Origin: Sediminibacillus massiliensis
GTDB lineage: Bacteria; Bacillota; Bacilli; Bacillales; Amphibacillaceae
Direction of reading: 5' to 3'
DNA: 64,000 bases
NCBI RefSeq assembly: GCF_900156915.1
Contig: NZ_LT732533.1
Location: 25,169-89,168, forward strand
Of this stretch, positions 17,138 to 25,785 are shown piece by piece. The first letter of the stretch is position 1. Each line of letters opens with the position of its first letter. The translations under genes were made by a program, and so were the position numbers. The notes below the pieces were generated by a model. The model saw only the letters and a list, made by a program, of their open reading frames with translations. It had not been told where the DNA came from and did not search any database.

Positions 17138-18340
17138 TTAGAGAAGGTCGTCAAACTCTTTATCTTGCCTGGAATGTTGAGATATTCTAACTACTTCTAT
17201 TCCAGCCAATGTTTCTTCCATTTCTTCTTGAAAATCAATCATATCTTCAAAATATTTCACTTTTTCCAATCTCGGTTTTGTCTTAGGAGCGTCCGGAACA
17301 AATACTGTACAACAGTCTTCATAAGGTCTTATCGATATGTCATACGTATCAATGGATTGAGAGATACTGATGATGTCTTCTTTATCCATTGCAATGAGCG
17401 GTCTCAATACTGGGTAACTCGTTACATCATTGATGGCATGCATACTTTCCATCGTCTGGCTTGCCACTTGTCCGAGACTCTCTCCAGTAGTAAATGACAG
17501 GATACCTTCCTTTTCAGCAATCTTTTCGCTGATGCGCATCATCATTCTGCGCATGACAGTCATAGAGTAACCATGCGGTATTTCTTTGCTGATTTTTTGT
17601 TGTAGCTTTGTGAATGGTACGACATGAATCCGGATAGAGTGTCCAAAGCCTGTTAAACTGCGAGCCAGATCAAACACCTTTTGTTTGGCCCGTTCACTTG
17701 TGAATGGTGGTGAATGAAAGTGTACCGCTTCAATCTTCACACCCCTTTTCATTGTCAAATAACCTGCTACCGGACTATCTATGCCACCCGACAAAAGCAA
17801 CAACGTTTTTCCGGAAGTACCAACAGGAAGACCGCCCAATCCCTGTATGTTTTTGGAAGTTATATATGTTGCATCTTGACGCACTTCCACTCTGATTTCC
17901 ATGTCTGGTTCATGAACGTCGACAGAGTACCCGTCTGAATGTGTCAACAAATACCCTCCAAGTACCTGGTTCAAATCCTGCGATTTAATCGGAAAATCTT
18001 TATTTGTTCTTTTAGCAGTGACTTTGAATGTTTGCACATCTGGTTCGGATGTCAAAGCATATAAGGCAGCTTCTTTGATTTTCTCTTCGTCATTCACTAC
18101 CCGGATCGCAGGGCTTAAACTTTGGATACCGAAGATGTGTTTACAACGTTCGATGATCGGATCCGGGTCTGCCCCATTCAAAATGATATACATCCGATCC
18201 CGCTGCCTTTTGATTTTTACGGTCGGCATGTCCTGTATCTTTTCTTTAATATTTTCCTGGAGCTGGATTGTAAACTGTTTTCTGTTTTTACCTTTTAACG
18301 TTAGTTCCCCATATCGGATTAAAATATGTGCATATTCCAT
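17138..18340 (-). CDS. thiI: tRNA 4-thiouridine synthase ThiI
   Basis: 400-aa enzyme making 4-thiouridine at tRNA position 8 and, in many bacteria, helping thiamine thiazole sulfur transfer. N-terminal ferredoxin-like domain (ILIRYGELTLKGKNR), THUMP domain, then the PP-loop adenylation site LLLLSGGIDSPVAGYL (about 182-197). The protein ends without the rhodanese domain of E. coli ThiI, as is usual in Firmicutes, so sulfur must come straight from the partner desulfurase. That partner, nifS, is six nt upstream in the same operon. Confidence 0.97.
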   Translation of the reverse strand: MEYAHILIRYGELTLKGKNRKQFTIQLQENIKEKIQDMPTVKIKRQRDRMYIILNGADPDPIIERCKHIFGIQSLSPAIRVVNDEEKIKEAALYALTSEPDVQTFKVTAKRTNKDFPIKSQDLNQVLGGYLLTHSDGYSVDVHEPDMEIRVEVRQDATYITSKNIQGLGGLPVGTSGKTLLLLSGGIDSPVAGYLTMKRGVKIEAVHFHSPPFTSERAKQKVFDLARSLTGFGHSIRIHVVPFTKLQQKISKEIPHGYSMTVMRRMMMRISEKIAEKEGILSFTTGESLGQVASQTMESMHAINDVTSYPVLRPLIAMDKEDIISISQSIDTYDISIRPYEDCCTVFVPDAPKTKPRLEKVKYFEDMIDFQEEMEETLAGIEVVRISQHSRQDKEFDDLL

Positions 18341-18346
18341 CTCTAT

Positions 18347-19486
18347 CTACCCCATTACTTCACTTAGTTGATCGATGACTTCATTGAACCTCGTACAGAA
18401 CAATTGGATTTCTTCCAGCTTGTTTTGATAAGTCAGACTTACCCTCAGAGCAGATTCTGCCCGCTCTTTTCCCAATCCACAGGCAATCAATATCGCACTT
18501 TCATCTGGTTTCTTAGAAGAACAAGCAGATTTAGTCGAAATAAATATCCCTTTTTCAGCAAGCGCATGAATTATCACTTCTGGCTTGAAACCTGGCACTG
18601 AAAAATTGATGATGTGCGGTGCAGCTGTCTCAGGTGTATTTATATAGATGTTTTCCTTCTTTTGAAGAAAGCTTATCATGGAATTTCTTAACGATTTTAA
18701 GTGGTCCTTACCGGTCGCATAGCTTTCTGTGGTCATTCGCATGGCTTTCACCAGGGACACCGCTCCAGCAACATTCTCTGTACCCGAACGATAGACCATT
18801 TCTTGTTCACCGCCATGAAGAAGCGGAAACAAATGTGTCCCTTCTTTAATATAAAGCAAACCAGTCCCTTTTAACCCATGGACTTTATGGCCAGAAATGG
18901 TACAAAGGTCAATACCACTTCCCGACAACTTAAGCGGAACCTTCCCATATCCTTGCACATGATCGACATGGAAGAAAAGTTTTGGATGCTTTTTGGCAAT
19001 TTCGCCTATCTTTTCGACGGGCTGAATGGTTCCTATTTCGTTATTAACGTGCATGATACTGATTAAGATGGTTTCCTTCGTTATGGCTGCTTCAAGGTGT
19101 TCGATGGAAATCATACCACTCTCATCTACCGGCAAGTAAGTTACAGAGAAGCCTATTTTTTCCAACGCTCTACAAGCTTCAATCACTGATGGATGTTCAA
19201 CTTGCGAAGTAATGATATGTTTCCCCCTGTTTTGGTGGGCTAGCGCAATCCCCTTTATCGCAGTATTGTTTCCTTCTGTTCCTCCTGATGTGAAGATGAC
19301 TTCTTCTGTTCGAACATCTAACAGCCTGGAAGCCTGCTGCCTTGCTTTGGACAGAAGCCTCTCTGAGTCCGTCCCCAAACTATGCACAGAAGAAGGATTA
19401 CCGTAATAGCTTTCCGATACTTTTTGAAAGCTTTGTAATACAGCATCATATGGCTTAGTAGTAGCACTATTATCTAAATAAATCAT
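18347..19486 (-). CDS. nifZ: Cysteine desulfurase (NifZ/IscS-like)
   Basis: 379-aa PLP-dependent cysteine desulfurase. Visible: MIYLDNSATTKPYDAVL, the PLP lysine in SGHKVHGLKGTGLLY and the catalytic cysteine loop STKSACSSKK, which has the short spacing of group II-like ThiI partners. The ATG at 19486 follows TAGGAG by eight bases and gives the family N-terminus; an upstream start adds 11 unrelated residues. In B. subtilis the equivalent NifZ feeds ThiI, and the six-nt gap to thiI here supports the same pairing. B. subtilis calls this gene nifZ; the family label is iscS/nifS. Confidence 0.95.
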   Translation of the reverse strand: MIYLDNSATTKPYDAVLQSFQKVSESYYGNPSSVHSLGTDSERLLSKARQQASRLLDVRTEEVIFTSGGTEGNNTAIKGIALAHQNRGKHIITSQVEHPSVIEACRALEKIGFSVTYLPVDESGMISIEHLEAAITKETILISIMHVNNEIGTIQPVEKIGEIAKKHPKLFFHVDHVQGYGKVPLKLSGSGIDLCTISGHKVHGLKGTGLLYIKEGTHLFPLLHGGEQEMVYRSGTENVAGAVSLVKAMRMTTESYATGKDHLKSLRNSMISFLQKKENIYINTPETAAPHIINFSVPGFKPEVIIHALAEKGIFISTKSACSSKKPDESAILIACGLGKERAESALRVSLTYQNKLEEIQLFCTRFNEVIDQLSEVMG

Positions 19487-19534
19487 CGGATTAGCTCCTA
19501 TCTGATATATTGCAATCAACTATATTATCATAAA

Positions 19535-19568
19535 TAATCCCCTGCCACAATTATCGTAACAGGGGATT
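19535..19568 (-). terminator. ezrA terminator
   Basis: Stem AATCCCCTG/CAGGGGATT with a 15-nt loop, T-rich after it, in the 175-nt gap between ezrA and nifZ. Confidence 0.75.
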
Positions 19569-19661
19569 GTTATGCTTATAAACGAAACAGTCATCATTAT
19601 ATGAATATACCTTTTGGTAACCAGAAGTAGAATGGAAAAAGTTTTTATTTGATTACCGTTC

Positions 19662-21353
19662 CTAACTTGGTACTTTTCTATAATCTTCCAACCGTTTTAA
19701 AGCACCGGGCTCTATCTCCTCCAATGCTTTAGCTGCATGTTCCAAAGCTTCTTCGTATTCATAATCACGGAAAAGGGTCTCCGCTTCACCTAATTTAGAA
19801 GCTAAATCAGGATGTTGACTACGATACCTGTTGGCATATTGAATCACTAATTCAACTAAGGCTGCCTGGTCAAGTAACTGTTCAGTCTGGTCGATCATCA
19901 ATCGTGTAGATTCCTCCGCTTCTGTCAAAGCGCTTTGAACTTCCCCCATATCAAGCGGATGTTTTTCCAATTGCAGCTCGACTTCCTCTGTTTTTACAGC
20001 CACAGTATCTAATAACTCCCAAATATGAGCCGGCACTCCGGGTATATTGCTTTTTTGGATAGCCCGCTGTGTATCTTGAAAGTCTTTTCTCATCTGCCAA
20101 ACCTGGTCCTTGGCTTCCAATTCTTCTTTTCTTAATGTTTGGATTTGGACCCGAAACTCTTCATGTTGTTCATGGAGGCGTGATAATTCTTCAAACCTAC
20201 TTTCGATGCTTTCCCGTATGTCTATATGTGTAGATTCCTTAAGCTCCAGCTGTTCATCCATTTTTTCCAATTCATCTTTCAACTGTTTTACCCGATTTTG
20301 AAGGGTCAAGAACACCTCAACGTCCTGGTCCTCAAAATAATAGGACTCTTGAAGATCCTCTACTTCAAACCTCGTTTCTTCAAAATCACTTATCTCATTT
20401 TCCAATTCTTTTCGGTAGCCAGGCAAATGTTTTTCTACATAATTCTTTGCTATCGCTTCTTTCTCCAGCAACTGATACATTTCTTTGATTCTTTCCTCAA
20501 TGGTGGTAATCAGCTCTTGAACTCCCTCCATTGACCCCTTATTCAATTGCCCGACAGCATTTTCCACTCTTAACTGGTGATCATGCAATTCTTTTTCAAA
20601 ACCCAGATGATCTATATGGTACCCGTCTTTCTTCATTCCTTTTATACCAGACAGTAATTCATTCAACTGTGCAGGAAGTTCTTTTTTACAACTTCTGTAT
20701 AATACCGGGAACTGTTCTATCTGTTCTTCCAGACTTGATAGTTGTTCTTTCAGTTCGTGCACCAATTTCTGAGCTTCGAAGTAATTCCCATCTTCGACAT
20801 GGCCGTTATATTGTTTCATCTTTTCATCCATGCCATTGATTTCTGATTCATACAAACTTTCCGCTTTGCCGAACTCGTGCCTGTTTTGGATGAGGATTTT
20901 TCGCAAAACTTTTATTTTCGGCTGTAATTCCTCCACTTCTTCACGGCTGCTTTGCTCAGATTCCAACAGCTGTTCCAGTTCGATGAACATAGAATCGATA
21001 TCAGCTTCAATACCTTTCAGTTCCTCTTCCACATTTCGCAAATTCTTCTTGGCTGCTGAAATACGGTAGCGGTCAGCGGACTCTTCCGCATCAAAAAGGT
21101 ATTCTTCCAAGTCAGGAAGCTCCTTGGTAAGAATCTGATCCCATCTATCTTTCCAAGATTCAAATCTTTCCTGGGTCTCTCCGGACAAATTCAAATTTTT
21201 CACTTTAGAAAGCTCGGATGTGACATTCCTGTTCATAATATCCATCTTCCAGCCTTCTAACCGATCCACTTCATCGTAGATTTTTTTGCGCCAAATCAAT
21301 CCTGCGATAATCAATACTATGATTATGAGGATACCTCCAATTATGTATTCCAT
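19662..21353 (-). CDS. ezrA: Septation ring formation regulator EzrA
   Basis: 563-aa protein with one N-terminal membrane helix (about 3-21, YIIGGILIIIVLIIAGLIW) followed by long spectrin-like coiled-coil repeats. EzrA is anchored with its bulk in the cytoplasm, binds FtsZ, prevents extra Z rings and links division to PBP1 activity. Length agrees with B. subtilis EzrA (562 aa). The hisJ gene that sits next to it in B. subtilis is absent here. GGAGGTTTAAG precedes the ATG. Monocistronic by its flanking terminators. Confidence 0.96.
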   Translation of the reverse strand: MEYIIGGILIIIVLIIAGLIWRKKIYDEVDRLEGWKMDIMNRNVTSELSKVKNLNLSGETQERFESWKDRWDQILTKELPDLEEYLFDAEESADRYRISAAKKNLRNVEEELKGIEADIDSMFIELEQLLESEQSSREEVEELQPKIKVLRKILIQNRHEFGKAESLYESEINGMDEKMKQYNGHVEDGNYFEAQKLVHELKEQLSSLEEQIEQFPVLYRSCKKELPAQLNELLSGIKGMKKDGYHIDHLGFEKELHDHQLRVENAVGQLNKGSMEGVQELITTIEERIKEMYQLLEKEAIAKNYVEKHLPGYRKELENEISDFEETRFEVEDLQESYYFEDQDVEVFLTLQNRVKQLKDELEKMDEQLELKESTHIDIRESIESRFEELSRLHEQHEEFRVQIQTLRKEELEAKDQVWQMRKDFQDTQRAIQKSNIPGVPAHIWELLDTVAVKTEEVELQLEKHPLDMGEVQSALTEAEESTRLMIDQTEQLLDQAALVELVIQYANRYRSQHPDLASKLGEAETLFRDYEYEEALEHAAKALEEIEPGALKRLEDYRKVPS

Positions 21354-21523
21354 CTTAAACCTCCTAGTTCCGTGCTGACTTAAGGAGAGAACCTTAATTT
21401 TTCCAGATTAATTGTTAATAATATGATACCATGTATCTTCTATTTTTTGGTTATAATTTTTCAAATTTATTCACATAGCGACAATTTTTTCATCGCGTGA
21501 AAATGGGTGATCAAAGCATAAAA

Positions 21524-21577
21524 AAAGAACAGCCGCTACCCTTCATAATAACAGGGTATTTGCTGTTCCGCTTTTTT
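21524..21577 (-). terminator. refZ terminator overlapping the stop codon
   Basis: Long stem GAACAGC...TACCCT / AGGGTA...GCTGTTC followed by seven T on the minus strand. Its 5' arm lies in the last nine codons of refZ, so the coding end doubles as terminator stem. Confidence 0.85.
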
Positions 21578-22193
21578 GATAAGAGGCATTCCAACCAACA
21601 ACATGATCCACCCATTTGTAAATCAATTTCATGTATTTTACAGTGAAAAAGTCTTGAGATTGATCCCATTCCACAAAATGTTTCCATTCATTTGCAGAAA
21701 TATATGGAGCACTCAGCATACCTTTCAACTGAATAAATAAAAACTTCCTGTCTACTTGCGTATGGTTAGTTCCAGTCAACGCATCATTGAATACCTTTCC
21801 AAGCAAGTAATTTTCCTTTGCCATATAAGTAACCATCATTTCTCTTACAAACATGGAATCCAATGTCAATTCTCTTTGGATGAAACAACTGAATTGATGG
21901 CGTCCTTGTTTGTACTGTATAATAGTTTCAATCAGTTTCTTGAGCCTGTCCGTTTTCGGTTGATTTTCTGTGGCAGCGATTGTAGTTTCCACTTGATCTA
22001 AATACTGTTCATAATAGGAAGTTACAGTGGATTCCAATAAGCCTTGTTTGCTTTTGAAATAATAATTGATCAGAGAAACATTTACAGAAGCTAGCTTGGC
22101 AATATCCCTGACCGATGTTCCGTGATATCCTTTAGTGAAAAACAATTGGCAGGCGGCATCCATCACTTTTTGTTTTGTAGCATTGTTTTTCAT
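21543..22193 (-). CDS. refZ: TetR-family regulator RefZ (YttP)
   Basis: 216-aa TetR-type DNA-binding protein. Helix-turn-helix near residues 24-45 (TSVRDIAKLASVNVSLINYYF). The location between ezrA and the ytsP-GGDEF-rpsD block matches RefZ (YttP), which in B. subtilis binds sites near the origin and tunes FtsZ ring placement and chromosome capture at sporulation. The ATG at 22193 lies eight bases after GGAG; a GTG three codons upstream abuts that site and is less likely. Assignment rests on position and size as well as the HTH. Confidence 0.85.
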   Translation of the reverse strand: MKNNATKQKVMDAACQLFFTKGYHGTSVRDIAKLASVNVSLINYYFKSKQGLLESTVTSYYEQYLDQVETTIAATENQPKTDRLKKLIETIIQYKQGRHQFSCFIQRELTLDSMFVREMMVTYMAKENYLLGKVFNDALTGTNHTQVDRKFLFIQLKGMLSAPYISANEWKHFVEWDQSQDFFTVKYMKLIYKWVDHVVGWNASYQKSGTANTLLL

Positions 22194-22355
22194 GGCTTTC
22201 ACTCCTTATTCTTCTATTACGACGTTCAAGCAGGAATTCCTTTATATATCGCTCGTCAAATCACGCATGCTCTTTGTCGAACGAGGCATGAAATTGACGC
22301 AAACCAATTTTTCCAATGCAATTATTAATCTATATTGATCAAGGAGGTCATCATT

Positions 22356-22835
22356 ATGTTTGAAGTTAAAAACTACTCCGGAACGAAGGAAAAAGATTAC
22401 AGCTTGTTATTGAAACAATTAGAAGCACTTGTGGAAGACGAAAAGGATGTCATTGCAAATTTATCCAATGCTTCTGCTCTTTTAAATCAGTTCCTGGATC
22501 AAGTAAACTGGGTCGGTTTTTATCTATGGAAAGAAGAAGAACTTGTACTCGGGCCGTTCCAGGGCTTGCCGGCTTGTGTAAGGATCCGTTCCGGTAAAGG
22601 GGTCTGCGGGACTGCAATAAGCGAAGGAAAAACACAACGCGTGGAAGATGTCCATCAATTTCCGGGACATATCGCATGTGACGCAGCAAGTCAGTCCGAA
22701 ATCGTCGTTCCTATCTATAAAGATGGTCAGATTTTCGGCGTTTTGGATATAGACAGTCCGATCAAAGACCGTTTTGATGAACAAGACCAGGTTTATTTGG
22801 AAAAATTCACCGCTATTTTAGAAAAGCACATTTAA
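22356..22835 (+). CDS. ytsP: Free methionine-(R)-sulfoxide reductase (GAF domain)
   Basis: 159-aa single GAF-domain enzyme reducing free methionine-R-sulfoxide. The diagnostic cysteines are all present: C74 in LPACVRI, C84 in GKGVCGTA and C108 in FPGHIACD. AAGGAGGTCATC precedes the ATG at 22356; an earlier in-frame start lies before this ribosome site and is rejected. It is divergent from refZ and convergent with the GGDEF gene, with a shared terminator. Same place as B. subtilis ytsP. Confidence 0.95.
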   Translation: MFEVKNYSGTKEKDYSLLLKQLEALVEDEKDVIANLSNASALLNQFLDQVNWVGFYLWKEEELVLGPFQGLPACVRIRSGKGVCGTAISEGKTQRVEDVHQFPGHIACDAASQSEIVVPIYKDGQIFGVLDIDSPIKDRFDEQDQVYLEKFTAILEKHI

Positions 22836-22837
22836 CA

Positions 22838-22866
22838 AACGAGGCTGACCTGATGTCAGCCTCGTT
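22838..22866. terminator. Bidirectional terminator ytsP/GGDEF gene
   Basis: Perfect 11-bp stem ACGAGGCTGAC/GTCAGCCTCGT between convergent genes, with T run on the plus strand. It overlaps the last codons of the GGDEF gene. Confidence 0.85.
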
Positions 22867-24709
22867 TTCCTTTTGCCACACAATTTTTACCTAGTTTCTT
22901 AGCTTCATAGAGCGCTTTATCCGCCCTGTCGAATATACACTTGGGCTGATTATCGTTCCCCTTCTGCCAGTAAGACACTCCTACCGAGATTGTCACTGTC
23001 GGTTCTGTAAATGTTTCCACTTGTCTGACCAGCTGTATGGCGATATCCACTCCATCGTCCATTGTTGCATTCGGCAAGTATACTGCCAGTTCTTCTCCAC
23101 CCCACCTGGCAGCAAAGTCTTCCCCATCCAAATGGCCTTTAATTATATTTGAAACTTGTATAATCAGTTCATCACCAAGTTCATGGCCGTAGGTATCATT
23201 GAATTTCTTGAAGTCATCAATGTCGATTAACAAGAATGCTCCTTGTTCATCAACTGTCAAGTGATCTTGCAATCGTTCATCCAAATATTTTCGTGAATAC
23301 AATCCTGTTAAATAATCTGTGATGACGAGATACTCCAATTGCTCTCTCAGCATGGAATTGACAAATGCGAGGGTGGAATGGTGAACAAGGGACTGAATCA
23401 ATTTGAACGCTTCGAAAGTGAAAGAGTATGCCTGCTTATGCAAGACCAAGATAACCCCTCTTATTTGCTGCGACTGAACCATGGGAATTGCCATGACAGA
23501 ATGATGAAAAGCAGGTATCTCCGGATGCTTGGCGGCAAAGTCCCCAATAAAAACAGGATCTTTTTGTCTGTCGACCTTGTCGACGATACTATTTATAAAT
23601 GGCTGTGCATCCTTATAAAGAAAGAAATCTGTACTTCCCTCAAGGATTTCCATGCCTCCTTCGGCTTCTTCTTTAAACATGATAAATCCAATCTCGTCCG
23701 CTCCAAATTTGTCTTTAATCTGTCTATTCATATAGGACGTTGTTTCCGTCAACCTTAAGTTTGAATTCAATGTTTGGGAAGTTTCGTTTATTAACTGCAA
23801 GTCTGAGATTAATTGCCTGGACTGTTGATACAACCTCGCATTTTCCAGAGCGTTACCTGCGGTTTTTGCTAATACCTTAAGCAAATCAGACCCATCAAAA
23901 GAAAGTAGAGAGTGGTCATAGGTTTTAATCTCCAAAACCCCATAGACTCCCTGCCTGCCCTGTATGGGGACATACACACAAAATTCGCCCCCAGATTCGA
24001 AGTCATCATATTGGAGCCTTTCCTTCATAAAAGCCTGCTTGCTCAATATGTTCTTTGAATCGTTGAAATCTAATTCCTTAACAGGCAATCCCTCTACCTC
24101 AGGAAAATCCTGTGACAAATACAAACAAAAAGCTGCCTTTTGATATACTTCTTTCAATGTGACCACGATGTTGTTCAATACCTCGTTGGTATCTATAGAA
24201 GCATGAAAGCAGGAAGTTATCCGGTAATGCCATTGATAGTTTCTATCTTTACGGATATCATCAAAATAATCACCGAATTCCCCAAGTATATTTGCACCAT
24301 ATCTGCCGATTTTTTCACATATCGCGAATGGTATCCGGGAATTTGCTTTAAATGAGATGAACAATTGGCCCAATACGTCAGTTTCGTTCTTATATATAGG
24401 CAGCAGAAATGAATAGGCGTCGTTCAACCGGTCTTTTTCTTTTATTATATGGTCGGTAGTCAAGTCGGCTTGACCATCCACCCTATCTATTAAATGTCCG
24501 CGTTCCCCGCTTTTGCAGGAAACTAGGAAATATGCCCTTAACTCTTGATTAAATAAATAAATCCCTGCATCGCAGACTGCCGGCAATCCCTTTATCTTCA
24601 TACATATATTGCTTGCCAGCTCCCCGAACGAGTCCCCTGGATCGTTGATAAACTCCTCGACGATTTGTCTTCTCAATTGCCTGAGCAGTGATTTATAATC
24701 AGTATTCAT
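22856..24709 (-). CDS. Diguanylate cyclase with GAF-like sensor domains
   Basis: 617-aa cytoplasmic protein: GAF-like regions in the first 450 residues and a C-terminal GGDEF domain (about 455-615). The active-site loop reads RWGGEELAVYLP (GGEEL, a functional variant). LIDIDDFKKFNDTYGHELGD carries the metal-binding Asp residues, so it probably makes cyclic-di-GMP. The inhibitory I-site RxxD five residues before the loop reads DGED, so product inhibition may be lost. There is no EAL domain. It occupies the place of B. subtilis ytrP. Confidence 0.9.
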   Translation of the reverse strand: MNTDYKSLLRQLRRQIVEEFINDPGDSFGELASNICMKIKGLPAVCDAGIYLFNQELRAYFLVSCKSGERGHLIDRVDGQADLTTDHIIKEKDRLNDAYSFLLPIYKNETDVLGQLFISFKANSRIPFAICEKIGRYGANILGEFGDYFDDIRKDRNYQWHYRITSCFHASIDTNEVLNNIVVTLKEVYQKAAFCLYLSQDFPEVEGLPVKELDFNDSKNILSKQAFMKERLQYDDFESGGEFCVYVPIQGRQGVYGVLEIKTYDHSLLSFDGSDLLKVLAKTAGNALENARLYQQSRQLISDLQLINETSQTLNSNLRLTETTSYMNRQIKDKFGADEIGFIMFKEEAEGGMEILEGSTDFFLYKDAQPFINSIVDKVDRQKDPVFIGDFAAKHPEIPAFHHSVMAIPMVQSQQIRGVILVLHKQAYSFTFEAFKLIQSLVHHSTLAFVNSMLREQLEYLVITDYLTGLYSRKYLDERLQDHLTVDEQGAFLLIDIDDFKKFNDTYGHELGDELIIQVSNIIKGHLDGEDFAARWGGEELAVYLPNATMDDGVDIAIQLVRQVETFTEPTVTISVGVSYWQKGNDNQPKCIFDRADKALYEAKKLGKNCVAKGKRG

Positions 24710-24885
24710 AAGTATCTCACCCGTCTAAATGGAAGAAACACAAGTTTTTCCAAACGTTTAGTCCGAATATATAAATTATTTCTAAAATTTAATTCCGATA
24801 TTTATATTATAAACGATATTACGTTCTATTCCTATTAAATTACCAAGCCTTATCAGGACGAACATAATTCCCTTTCCCCTCTCTA

Positions 24886-24914
24886 TTGACTTCCTCTAAA
24901 AAAAAACATATAAT
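24886..24914 (+). promoter_or_regulatory. rpsD promoter
   Basis: TTGACT (24886-24891), 17-nt spacer, TATAAT (24909-24914): a near-perfect sigma-A promoter starting the long rpsD leader. Confidence 0.85.
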
Positions 24915-24919
24915 GGTCT

Positions 24920-25085
24920 TTGTGTAAAAAAGGTAGCCTATGTGAACCTCCGACTGATTCATTTTGTTCCTCGCTATCGAGGTGTATCGCGTAACTCTCT
25001 GCTGCTGGAGCGATGGTACATGAAAACAAAATGAGCAGCGACCCGGGAACACACTGTCTTATTTTATGCAAATCTTATATATAAA
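24920..25085 (+). promoter_or_regulatory. rpsD leader RNA (probable S4 autoregulatory site)
   Basis: About 180 nt of transcribed leader between promoter and start codon, with several complementary segments (CATTTTGTT at 24961 with AACAAAATG at 25026; CTCGCTATCGAGG; GCTGCTGGAGC). In B. subtilis a structured rpsD leader binds S4 and represses the gene. The length, position and folding potential fit; I have not aligned it to that structure. The 24710-24885 part of the gap is AT-rich with nothing else clear. Confidence 0.6.
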
Positions 25086-25099
25086 GGAGAAGATGCACA

Positions 25100-25702
25100 A
25101 TGGCTCGCTATACAGGACCTGTATGGAAAAAGTCTCGTCGTCTTGGAATTTCTTTAACTGGTACTGGTAAGGAGTTAGATAAACGCCCTTACCCACCTGG
25201 ACAACATGGTGCTAACCAGCGCCGTAAACTATCAGAATTTGGTCTTCAACTACAAGAGAAGCAAAAGCTTCGCTTCATGTACGGAATCAACGAACGTCAA
25301 TTCCGTCGTATGTTTGATGAAGCCGGTAAAATGAAAGGTATCCATGGTGAGAACTTCATGATCTTACTTGAATCCCGCTTGGATAACCTGGTTTATCGTC
25401 TTGGACTTGCCCGTACCCGCAGACAAGCACGCCAGCTTGTAGGACACGGCCACGTAACTGTAGACGGTGGACGCGTAGATATTCCATCTTACCGCGTAAA
25501 GCCTGGTCAAACAATCGGTTTGCGTGAGAAATCACAAAGCCTTGATATTATTAAGGAATCTGTTGAATCAAACAACTTCGTTCCTGAATATCTTTCATTT
25601 GATGAGGACAAACTTGAGGGAACTTACTCTCGTTTCCCTGAGCGTTCTGAATTACCTGCAGAAATTAACGAAGCACTTATCGTTGAGTTCTACTCTCGTT
25701 AA
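25100..25702 (+). CDS. rpsD: 30S ribosomal protein S4
   Basis: 200-aa primary 16S rRNA-binding protein. [21 protein letters not shown] and the S4 RNA-binding domain ([32 protein letters not shown]) are unmistakable. No zinc-binding CxxC motif at the N-terminus, so this is the zinc-independent form. AAAGGAGAAG is ten bases before the ATG. Monocistronic, as in Bacilli, with its own promoter, leader and terminator; likely autoregulated by S4. Confidence 0.99.
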   Translation: MARYTGPVWKKSRRLGISLTGTGKELDKRPYPPGQHGANQRRKLSEFGLQLQEKQKLRFMYGINERQFRRMFDEAGKMKGIHGENFMILLESRLDNLVYRLGLARTRRQARQLVGHGHVTVDGGRVDIPSYRVKPGQTIGLREKSQSLDIIKESVESNNFVPEYLSFDEDKLEGTYSRFPERSELPAEINEALIVEFYSR

Positions 25703-25711
25703 TAGCTTCTT

Positions 25712-25748
25712 GAAAAAACTTGGTTCCCTTAGGGAATCAAGTTTTTTT
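25712..25748 (+). terminator. rpsD terminator
   Basis: AAAAAACTTGGTTCCC paired with GGAATCAAGTTTTTT, ending in a T run, ten nt past the rpsD stop. Confidence 0.85.
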
Positions 25749-25753
25749 ATTAA

Positions 25754-25785
25754 TAAAAAAGCAGTCCGCCTTGGACTGCTTTTCT
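25754..25785 (-). terminator. tyrS terminator
   Basis: AAAAGCAGTCC/GGACTGCTTTT stem with T-rich flank on the minus strand, directly after the tyrS stop. Confidence 0.85.

Noticed and set aside
24840..25071. Minus-strand ORFs of 60-70 codons before rpsD
   Set aside because: They run antisense to the rpsD promoter and leader and have no recognisable start region.
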